Program-made: the position numbers and the translations under genes
Notes under the pieces: model-generated
What the model was told of the DNA's origin: nothing
The model's database searches: none
What the model saw: the letters and a program-made list of their open reading frames with translations, nothing else
Shown: positions 1 to 7,459 of the stretch, in pieces
Position numbering within the stretch: the first letter of the stretch is position 1
Layout: every line of letters begins with the position of its first letter
Origin: Terfezia claveryi
Lineage: Eukaryota; Ascomycota; Pezizomycetes; Pezizales; Pezizaceae
Assembly (NCBI GenBank): GCA_015179025.1
Contig: WHUX01000639.1
Span: forward strand, 1-16,008
DNA length: 16,008 bases
Direction: 5' to 3'

Positions 1-110
1 GTGAAACTGCTCAATCATGCAGTTCACTGGGCTTCTGTGAGATATGATAGAAATGGCAGTGAACAGGTTAGAGACTATTATACTATTTGAGGAGCTATTC
101 CCAGACCTTT
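1..110 (+). other. left flank of the retroelement, possible coding remnant
   Basis: This is the only sequence left of the 5' LTR. Frame 1 is open from base 1 for 29 codons (it begins VKLLNHAVHW and includes RYDRNGSEQVRDYY). It meets one TGA at 88-90 and is open again up to the LTR. The composition looks protein-like, and the TGA could be a former TGG. I do not recognise the family. The frame does not continue on the far side of the element at 9741. A chance open frame of 110 bases is also possible. Confidence 0.25.
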
Positions 111-310
111 TGTAATGGAGAACGTTATCTCATTGCTTATATAATTGATTATATACTTTTGTATTTCCTATATTACTACTATGTTATGTAACTAAGCTCT
201 CGGTTGAAGGACTAGCCTTCTACCACCTCCTATTGCTTTATAAGCGTCCATAGCATGCGGAGTTTACCATGGGAAGTTCCATGGCACTTGCCATATGAAG
301 ACACCCTCAT

Positions 311-410
311 TATGGCCGCGTGACCTCTATTTAAAGGTGTGTGAGTCACTACTATTGCCACATGACCATCGTTTATGGCGTGTGACTCATTACTATGGCC
401 ACATGACCCC
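311..410 (+). repeat. U3 direct repeats, ~41 bp period (5' LTR)
   Basis: Three TATGGCC-type starts, at 311, 353 (TATTGCC) and 394, head near-copies of a unit containing TGACC...GGCGTGTGACTCATTAC, spaced 42 and 41 bp. The array lies upstream of the TATA-like site, where U3 enhancer elements would be expected. That role is inference. Confidence 0.75.
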
Positions 411-642
411 TTTTGTACAGCGCACCACCTTCTGGTATGCCACCCTTTATTGTATTTATTTCTTTAGTCATCAGATCTCAGACGAGTAAAAATAGGCCGC
501 TGGATTCCCTCTAGAATCCACAGAAAGACAAGAAGCAACCAAGCAAGCACACAGAGCAAGCAAGCCTATATACCGATCAGATCAAGTTCATATAGCTTAG
601 ATAGTACAAATTATATAAGATAGATTACACCAGTTAATTTCT

Positions 643-736
643 GTTCCCTCCGGGAACGTCCCACATAGTAATCTCCCTACCCTTCTGAGGTCTTACCTCA
701 GCAGAACTGAAATACACATACGTCCGTGCCTACGGA
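643..736 (+). promoter_or_regulatory. three consecutive LTR stem-loops (5' LTR)
   Basis: Three short perfect inverted repeats follow one another: GTTCCC-TCC-GGGAAC at 643-657, TGAGGT-CTT-ACCTCA at 686-700, and TCCGT-GCCT-ACGGA at 723-736. They lie downstream of the TATA-like box, so they should be in the transcript (R/U5). They recur in the other two LTR copies; the first stem is intact in all three while its loop differs (TCC, TTC, TTT). A role in polyadenylation, packaging or priming is only a guess. Confidence 0.6.
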
Positions 737-789
737 TATAGATTGTATAAACGGTACTGAATGAATACTGTCTAGTACCATTCATTACA

Positions 790-1145
790 TTTTTTTTAAC
801 TCACTTACCTAATCTTTACTCTTAAATCCAAGGCCTGATCAACCTTCGGATACCTTTATTACACTCACGCAAGTGTATACAATTCGACACCCAAGTGCAC
901 ATATAAAATTGATATCGTTATTCAACTAGCTAGCCAACAAAATCCAATAAACGAGACATCAGACTCTCAACTGCAGTACATCAACAAAAGACTTAGAAGC
1001 AAGCTAAGCAGAGCTCTAACGGGCAGTGGTATCCCACATTAAACAATCCCACCCTCGTTCACAACACTTTTCCCAATAAGATCGACAACTTATCTTGCAC
1101 TCCTAGCAACCGCCATTACATCTGTACCTGTAAACCCAGTACACC
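790..1145 (+). other. retroelement untranslated leader
   Basis: This stretch lies between the 5' LTR and the apparent upstream limit of the gag frame. It starts with a run of eight T and is rich in A and C. No primer-binding sequence is recognisable directly after the LTR. A TGGTATC, the motif complementary to many initiator-tRNA 3' ends, occurs at 1027-1033, about 240 bp from the LTR, which is unusually far. No protein-coding signal is seen. Confidence 0.5.
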
Positions 1146-3184
1146 ATTGAAAAACCGGCCCCCCAGGTCCCAGGAATAATTGGTCTAAACAACCAAGCGT
1201 CACAATCTCAAGGCTCAAATCTCGCTGCCTCCACTGCAGCCATTTCCTCCAGAAAAGAATTACCTCCATCAGAACCTTCCTTAGGCCCAGACATCTCTAC
1301 CAATACTTCTGCGCCCCCAACGTCTACCTCAACAAACTAATCAGAAAAAGTGACACTCTTGCCGGAAGAACTAGAACTAGATTCTAGACCAGTAGACGAA
1401 GAAAAACCAGAACCATAATAAACATCAGGATCTTGACATCCAGCCTCACCAGCCGTGTGAGCCACCGAGCCAACAGAACCATCAGTCGAACGGAGATCAT
1501 AAGGATCATCAGCCACCACACCATCAGCACAGAAAAGTGCCAAAGAAGAAAAGTAACTCGACGATTATATGGCATAACCAGCTGCATTTGGTTGCGGACA
1601 GATGACGAAATCAGACATAATGGCATCTGAACTTAGTAAGAAGACAAAGAGGTCGAGACGGTTAACTAGATTACCCGAAGATATTAAGAAATTAGTAGAA
1701 GAAACTCCCAGAAAGACCAGATTTATAGTTCCTAACACAGAAGGGAAAATAAATCTGCACATGGATATAGAATTAGGAGAAATAGGTGGAGCAGGAATCA
1801 AACTATATTTTAGTATGGCTTTACCTTTCGCACCAGAAGACCTTTGGGACAGACATCTTCCAACAATTGAGGAGATTTTGAAATATACTTGCTCAATGGG
1901 ACATGCCCAACAGTATCATCCTGATGATACTCGACTCTTAATGGAAACAATAGCAAAACACTACTTATGGCTAACACCTTACCCATTCAAAGAAGAAGAC
2001 TTAGAAATGAACGCATTTTTAAGTAAAGAATTAAGGAAACCTGTTGTTCCACTTTTAAGGAAACCGAATTGGGTAATAAATAACTGGGAAGAAATAATGG
2101 CATTCATGATGAGCAGCACTCATCTAGAAGAATCAGCACATACCGCGGAGGATTTTTTCAATCCTAGCAAAGAACTTCTAGGAGCGTTCCTGAGAACACC
2201 AAAAGATGAATCGAAAGGCAAAGGTCGAGCACCTGAGACACCAGAAAGGAGGACTGGGTTAGCCAAAGAACCAGACGACAAAAACTAACCACCAGAAGAT
2301 ATAGAATTACCAGAAGACGATGATGATCTAGATATAGGACTAGACCAACAGAAGCAGAAAACACAAGGAGGAGGACGAGACCCCAATGATAGCGGAGATG
2401 ATAGCTCGGACTCTGATAAGGCATCGTCAGTTGCAAGTCAAACTCTTAAAAGAAAACCCAAACGAGGAAAATCAGTTGAACACCAGCAATGGGAATCTAC
2501 AACAGGAATGTTTACAATGGGTAACCATGAAGCAACGAATACTTTAAAAGAAATAAAGATTAATATGCCAGAAAAATTAAGAGGAGAAGACAAAAAATGG
2601 CAAGACTCACAATATTTTGACTCTTGGGCTACAGCAATGCAACATTGGTTTGTTCTCAAAAGAATAGATTTAGCAGCCACTTCAGCTCTGGAAATTGTTG
2701 GATTCAGAATAGAAGGAAGCGCGCTCACTACTTATAATCAGTTCCTAAGAGAAAAAGGAAAGAATGCGACATTCTTTGGTTTCATATTAGCGCTAAGGGA
2801 TTTTCTGATACCCTCTACTAGTAAGGACATTTTGTGGAAACAATGGGAGACAGCCACACTATATAAGGACGGACGTCACATGGGAAGTAAACAGTTCGCC
2901 AACTGGCTCACTGAAATGCAAATCAAATTGATTGACAAGGATGGCAAACAATCAATATCGTAGGAAGTAAAAAGAAGAAAGTTTCTTAATCACCTGCCGC
3001 CATATATGTCAGCTACATTATTTCCTTTAATCAAAGAAGAATAGTCATATGATTAGCTCGTACATCAAGCGGAGTCATATGAAGCCTCCAAGAAGGATAT
3101 TGCCCCACCATCCACAACAAATACATCCCGACAACAACACACTCGGAATGAAAATCGAAATCACGGTCCACTCAGGGACCAGAA
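1146..3184 (+). pseudogene. gag: gag, capsid-type region (12 in-frame stops)
   Basis: One reading frame can be followed from about 1146 to the solo LTR at 3185 with no frameshift. The first ~150 codons are rich in Pro, Ser, Thr and Glu. From 1602 the sequence is open for 228 codons, and it resumes after a single TAA (2286) to 2960. The second stretch, with W-rich segments such as DSWATAMQHWFVLKRID and a following FLIPSTSKDILWKQWETA, resembles the gag helical region of Ty3/gypsy elements (retrotrans_gag type), which forms the particle shell. Stops fall at 1338, 1416, 1419, 1434, 1458, 1500, 1554, 1575, 2286, 2961, 3042 and 3054. Each can be derived from Gln, Arg or Trp by one transition. No ATG is evident at 1146 (ATT there), so the true start is uncertain. 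The frame is cut at CAGAA by the nested LTR. Confidence 0.85.
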
Positions 3185-3868
3185 TGTAATAAATGGTACT
3201 AGATAGTATTCATTCGGTACTGTTTATACAATCTATATCTGTAGGCACGGACGTTTGTGTATTTCGGTTCTGCTGAGATAAGACCTCAGAAGGGTAGGGA
3301 GATTACTATATGGGACGTTCCCAAAGGGAACAGTAATTAACTGGTGTAATCTATCTTATATGATTTGTGCTATCCAAGCTATATGATCTTGATCTGATCG
3401 GAATATAGGCTTGCTTGCTCTGAATGCTTGCTTGGTTGCTTCTTGTCTTTCTGTAGATTCCAGAGGGAATCCAGCTGCCTATTTAAACTCGTCTGAAATC
3501 TGATGACTAAGGAAATAAATACAATAAAGGGTGGCATACCAGAAGGTGGTGCGCTGTACAAAAGGGGTCATTTGGCCATAGTAATGAGTCACACGCCATA
3601 AACGATGGTCATGTGGCCATAGTAGTGACTCACACGCCTTTAAACAAAGGTCACGCGGCCATAATGAGGGTGTCTTCATATGGCAAGTACCATGGAACTT
3701 CCCATGGCAAACTCCGTGTGCTATGGATGCTTATAAAGCAATAGGAGGTGGTAGAAGGCTAGTCCTTCAACCGAGAGCTTAGTTACATAACATAGTAGTA
3801 ATATAGGAAATACAAAAGTATATAATCAATTATATAAGCAATGAGATAACGTTCTACATTACACAGAA
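3180..3868 (-). mobile_element. nested solo LTR insertion with CAGAA target duplication
   Basis: A complete LTR (3185-3863, 679 bp) lies in reverse orientation inside gag, from TGTAATAAATGG to CTACATTACA. It is flanked by the identical pentamer CAGAA at 3180-3184 and 3864-3868. Five-base duplications are typical for Ty3/gypsy integrases. No internal region is present, so it is a solo LTR left after LTR-LTR recombination of a second element of the same family. Gag coding resumes directly after the right duplication. Confidence 0.95.
3185..3863 (-). repeat. solo LTR (inverted relative to host element)
   Basis: It is homologous over its whole length to 111-789 and 9063-9740. Read in LTR sense it keeps the first stem-loop (GTTCCC/GGGAAC at 3317-3331) and the second with one change that leaves a possible wobble pair (3274-3288). 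One base pair of the third is lost. Its TATA-like site (3480-3487 on the minus strand) reads TTTAAATA. Confidence 0.96.
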
Positions 3869-4215
3869 TCAACAACAAAACAGGATTTAATCCTAGCAGC
3901 AATCCCAACACCAAACCCAACACAGAAAATCGGAAGGACTCAGATTGGGACACCATCACAAAAAAATTGGATCAGAAGACGAAGATGCAATTAATTAGAG
4001 ACAAGAAATGTCTATGGTGTTGGAACCCTGGACACTCCTACAAGGACTGTAGGAAACGAAAAAATAAGGTACCCATGCGTACAGCCGCACAAGATTTAGC
4101 TATGCCGATAGCCACCAAGGATAAAAACAAAAGGATAAAATCAAGGAAACCCTTGTCAAGACAGGTACCAGATTTTAGCAAGGTATTCGTTAAAGCTAAC
4201 GAACACCCCCACTAG
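3864..4215 (+). pseudogene. gag: gag nucleocapsid region with CCHC zinc knuckle
   Basis: This continues gag after the solo LTR. The open frame runs from about 3865, one base off the frame used left of the insertion, so a single-base shift lies near the junction. From the ATG at 3967 the protein has a canonical retroviral-type knuckle, C-x2-C-x4-H-x4-C, at residues 17-30 (CLWCWNPGHSYKDC). It is followed by a Lys/Arg-rich stretch suited to RNA binding. The frame stops at 4213. A five-C run at 4206-4210 seems one base short, since the protease-like frame follows at once in the adjacent phase. In intact elements this part of Gag packages the RNA. Confidence 0.9.
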
Positions 4216-4448
4216 CTTTAATTGATCTCCAAACGAAGGGAGGAGACTTAATCAATTCTCAATTTGTACACCTATACAAAATACCAACTAGAAGTATCGA
4301 GAAGAAATCATTAAGTACAGCAATTAAAGGCTCAAAAGGAACGATAGACAAAGCTTGTACTATCAAACTTATTGGATAGGTTATGTAGAAGAACGAACGT
4401 TCTATGTAGCTCATTTGACTGGATGGGACATGATACTAGGAGAACCTC
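4203..4448 (+). pseudogene. protease-like region
   Basis: The frame that includes 4215 reads ALIDLQTKGGDLINSQFV. This fits the N-terminal retropepsin strand, with Asp in the position of the catalytic residue, but followed by LQT instead of the usual SGA/TGA triad. About 50 codons on, a stop (TAG, 4377-4379) coincides with a one-base frameshift. In the next frame the sequence ends in GWDMILGEP, matching the conserved ILG near the C-terminus of aspartic proteases. Retropepsins cleave the Gag-Pol precursor. Whether the odd active site is decay or a trait of this family cannot be told from one copy. Confidence 0.65.
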
Positions 4449-4667
4449 TCTCAGCAAAGTGCAAGCAATAATTCCTGCCCATCAGAACAGTACTATCTAA
4501 CCGGAAAATATCTCGATTCCAGCTAAGTGTATGGAAAGGATCTAGAACCATGGCGAATGGTATAAGATCAGCGTATACACAAGTCAGCTGTGAATAGTCA
4601 CAGATTATAGTAACCAATAATTGGGAAAATATTAGCGACGTGGAAGAAACTGATTCAGAAGAGAACT
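4449..4667 (+). pseudogene. protease-RT connector, degraded
   Basis: This is part of pol between the protease-like and RT regions. It can be read in the frame of the preceding ILGEP motif, with stops at about 4470 (TAA, from a possible CAA) and 4597 (TAG). An acidic patch (ISDVEETDSEENFDS) precedes a frame change to the RT frame near 4668. No domain is recognised. Confidence 0.5.
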
Positions 4668-5655
4668 TTGACAGCCGTTTCTACGTACAGAAAACAATTC
4701 AACCCTGTAACGGAGTTTCCTTTATTATTTCCCAAGACAATTCTACAGGAATTACCCCCACTAAGAAAAATTAATCACTCTATTAAACCAAAAGCAGGAG
4801 CTACTTGGATACCAAAATGGCGACCCTCAGGACATCGATTTAGACAACAAATCCATAACAAATTAGTCGAAGAAGAAGCATCAGGTCGCATATATAGAGT
4901 AGAAAATGACACAAATGCTGTAGTCATGTTCACTATCCTTAAATGAGACAAACCGGAAGAAGCCAGACATGTAATGACTGTCGAGACCGCAATTTAGCCG
5001 TCGAACCGGACCACACCCCATTGCCAGATATTAATGAAGCAATTGAACTAGTAGCAGAGAATCCCATTTGGACTAAGCTCGACTTAGCCGACGGATTTTT
5101 TAATATCAGAACAATAAAGAATCTGAGCAACACTCTACCTTTTTATGTCACATGGGATATTTCAGAAGTAGAGTTATGAAATAAAGGGATCGTAACGCAG
5201 CAGCTACCATAGTTCGCATTATGCATGAAATTTTTAAGGACATGGTCTATAAAAATTTAATCATCTATATTGATAATATTATTATATTCTCTAAAACGTA
5301 TGAAGAACATATAGAATTATTGAAGAAAGTACTTCAACATCTACAGGACGAGAAATTTTATCTCAAAGAAAGCAAATGCCAGTTCTTTACTCCAAGATTG
5401 GAAATCTTAGGACACGTTTTGACATCAGATGGATTACATGTAAACCCGAAGAAGAGGACTACTATATTAATATTTCCAACTCCTACAAGAAAAAAGGATC
5501 TTAGAGGATTCCTTGGAATCGTTAATTATCTCAGCAGATTTATTCCTGACTTGCATCGTATGCGAGCACCCTGTCAGAACTGCAAGGAGAAACAAAGAAA
5601 TGGGAATGGACAGATACTCATAACGCAGCGTTTGAAAAACTTAAGGAACTCATGA
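4668..5655 (+). pseudogene. pol: reverse transcriptase domain (broken)
   Basis: RT is spread over three open pieces. 4668-4946 carries the fingers region (ELPPLRKINHSI, then KWRPSGHRFRQQI and SGRIYR...NAVVMF), ending at a TGA that could be a former Arg codon. 4943-5179 carries DCRDRNLAVEPDHTPLPDI and motif A LDLADGFFNI, with its catalytic Asp intact (codon 5081-5083). 5221-5655 carries the active-site motif as YIDN: the second Asp of YxDD is Asn (codon 5275-5277, AAT). The connection region follows (ESKCQFF, LGHVLTSDGLHVNP, RGFLGIVNYLSRF). The join between pieces two and three has an in-frame TAA near 5189. Frameshifts occur near 4975 and 5550. RT copies the element RNA into DNA; this copy could not. 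Confidence 0.92.
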
Positions 5656-6060
5656 ATTCCCCACATGTTTTAAAACCCTGGAATAATGAATCTACTGAAC
5701 CCAAATATTTAGTCTGTGATGCTAGTGATGTAGGACTAGGATCTTGGATAGGTAAGGACCGTTGACGCACATCAGACCATCATGCTTCCACTCTAGAAAA
5801 TTTAATCCAGCACAACTCAATTATCCTACCTTTCAAAAGGAATTATTAGCATTATTGACTAATTAAAATTTTTTGAAGCATAATTGAGAGGTCACAAGTT
5901 TACTATCCTTACCGACCACAAACCGTTAGTAACCTTCCATACTCAAATACCTGCAAGTCAAAAATTGAGGTGATGGCAAGATTACCTAATGGAATCTGAT
6001 ACAGACATACAGCATACCGCAGGAAAGGAAAATTTGATAGCAGACGCTCTATCAAGAAAG
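5560..6060 (+). pseudogene. pol: RNase H domain (broken)
   Basis: After the RT connection the frame shifts, and LVCDASDVGLGSWIG appears (first catalytic Asp, codon 5718-5720). In another frame follow KFNPAQLNYPTFQKELLAL (Glu, 5840-5842) and LTDHKPLVTF (Asp, 5914-5916), then DALSRK (Asp, 6043-6045). All four acidic positions of gypsy-type RNase H can be recognised, but at least two frameshifts (about 5765-5785 and 5860-5875) and stops (TGA 5764, TAA near 5881, TGA near 5971) break the protein. RNase H degrades the RNA strand during reverse transcription. Confidence 0.85.
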
Positions 6061-6402
6061 CATAAATACTTGGACACACCCCACCACGAGGACGATTATA
6101 TTTCCAACAGCATCGATCCTCCTAACCATACCTACAACCGCAACATCTCTACCAACGCTTTAAGAACTTTCCACTTACCAGAAACCTCTACTCAGAACAA
6201 TATGGTTTCTCGTGGAGCTATCAATTTCAAGCATGTTGACTGCGACTTCAACAAATGTCATGGAAGAGCCGAAGAACTTGGACACCATATCTTCTGTCCA
6301 TACTTCGAGGGCATCCAGGATGAAGAAAGCGAATATGACATGATGAAGGAAGAAGAGTTCTCAGACGATGAGACTCTATCTACCATACCAGAAGAGTTTT
6401 AG
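5989..6402 (+). pseudogene. RNase H end plus first Cys/His segment of the spacer
   Basis: The open frame starts inside RNase H (ADALSRK at residues 18-24). It continues past an Asp/Pro-rich linker into a Cys/His cluster, C85-x4-C90-x8-HH-x2-C103 (core VDCDFNKCHGRAEELGHH), then a strongly acidic end (DEESEYDMMKEEEFSDDE). Such a segment is absent from the minimal gypsy layout, where RNase H is followed closely by the integrase zinc domain. The spacing suggests metal binding; its role is unknown. The frame closes at 6400 and the reading resumes in the overlapping frame from about 6368. Confidence 0.6.
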
Positions 6403-6934
6403 CGGGTATGATCGTATACCCAATATAAACAAGAACAAACCCTTAACAGTTCTTGGACTAAGATATAGGCCTCCATCTTCTGAAAACGAACAACAAAATA
6501 CCCTCGCTCCTAAAGAAGCGAAAGAAATTGCTATCGACCTGGCTCATAGTAATTGGCAACAATACAAAAGGATGCACTGGTCCTTTTGCCGTGATTTTTA
6601 CTGTCCAGTTTATGGCAGCTCCCACGCCATGAACAACCGCATGTTCACCGTCGAAACATGTGCAATCTGCAACCACCACGGACATGGCAGTTTGAACTGT
6701 GACCTGACAGCCTCAGTTCTTAAGAAGGAGAAAGAATTCCTTACGACTCGTATTACGCATATCTTATCTGCAAATGAGCCTCAAAAGGAACTAGCACTAG
6801 TACAACAAACGCCAGCTTATCCACCTCCACCAGCTCTCAGCCCAGAAGAAGCTATCCAGGAAATCGGAGAATGGGCAAAAAGATGGATTACCAACAAGCC
6901 GACACGACCCACTCTCCAACCAGCATTCAGTTAG
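6368..6934 (+). pseudogene. spacer protein segment with second CCHC knuckle
   Basis: This is an open frame of 188 codons between RNase H and integrase. Residues 74-86 have C-x4-C-x6-H (WSFCRDFYC...SSH). Residues 98-111 form a canonical knuckle, C-x2-C-x4-H-x4-C (CAICNHHGHGSLNC). A charged helix-like stretch (VLKKEKEFLTTRI) and a Pro-rich segment (PAYPPPPALSPEEA) follow. The first ~12 codons overlap the previous frame and are probably out of frame, so the true join is a one-base shift near 6390-6400. It ends at TAG and TAA at 6932-6937, both possible former Gln codons. It could be a nucleic-acid-binding part of the polyprotein. Confidence 0.6.
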
Positions 6935-7120
6935 TAACCCTACCGAACAGATGACTAACTGACAAATGGAATAGGAGATCATTGATACTCCTGTTGCCCC
7001 ATAACAACCATGGAATGCACCTCAACAACCAGCTGCAACCGCTAGCAGCAGTAATGCAATTCCAATCAATACCGCCACCGTCACTACTCGTTCTAAAAAG
7101 AGAGTAGCAATTGACGAAAA
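6935..7120 (+). pseudogene. Pro/Gln-rich spacer segment with transition stops
   Basis: One frame reads as a low-complexity Pro/Gln/Ala segment (QPWNAPQQPAATASSSNAI) leading to RSKKRVAIDENCPLSFK. It is interrupted by TGA, TAG and TAA that each fit a former Arg or Gln codon. A frameshift near 7140 moves into the next open piece. No domain is recognised. Confidence 0.45.
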
Positions 7121-7447
7121 TTGCCCTCTTTCATTCAAGACACCAAGACCTCCAGACAGCGTTGTGATTTCTATAAGTTTTCAGGACATAATGCTTCCAC
7201 ATGCAAGGAGAAGAAACCCACCATCAATGACTTCAACACAAGGATCGAACCGACCCTCAACAAGCTCATTGAAGAGAAACACATCAGTGACGGATGGGAA
7301 GACGACAAGGACTACTTCATCACACAGTGGCTTGACCAAGGTATAGGTATGAAAGCCGCATATCAATCATGTATGAAAGTATGTCCTATCTGGAAGGACT
7401 ACTATGATACCTTTGTGAACCGTAAGGATAATAGAAGAAGAGACTGA
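7121..7447 (+). pseudogene. spacer segment with third, damaged zinc knuckle
   Basis: This 108-codon open frame is in the same phase as the integrase that follows. Residues 15-28 read C-x2-Y-x4-H-x4-C (CDFYKFSGHNASTC), a CCHC knuckle whose second Cys is Tyr (TAT; one G-to-A change from TGT). After it come Lys-rich and acidic parts and a Trp-containing segment (DYFITQWLDQGIGMKAAY). The closing TGA at 7445-7447 is in frame with integrase and fits a former CGA, so this was probably continuous with the integrase reading frame. Confidence 0.6.
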
Positions 7448-7459
7448 TTTTTATATGTC

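Larger units (their letters stand above)
111..789 (+). repeat. 5' LTR (679 bp)
   Basis: It begins TGTAATGGAG and ends CATTCATTACA, so the termini are the 7-bp inverted repeat TGTAATG/CATTACA around the usual TG...CA. It matches 9063-9740 in direct orientation and 3185-3863 inverted, along its full length. The expected TATA position (487-494) reads TAAAAATA here, against TATAAATA in the 3' copy. The AATAAA found near the end of the 3' copy is AATGAA here. Confidence 0.97.

Noticed and set aside
1384..1801. Minus-strand ORFs over the gag N-terminus
   Set aside because: They are shadows of the gag frame, whose mutated stops leave the opposite strand open by chance.
1338..3056. Stop-codon readthrough or an alternative genetic code as explanation for the gag stops
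   Set aside because: All three stop codons occur in frame, frameshifts and catalytic changes are present in pol, and the nearby spliced genes use TAG or other stops normally; decay is simpler.
3379..3679. Minus-strand ORFs inside the solo LTR (and the equal one at 295-489)
   Set aside because: LTR sequence with no coding role; the similarity between these ORFs is only LTR homology.
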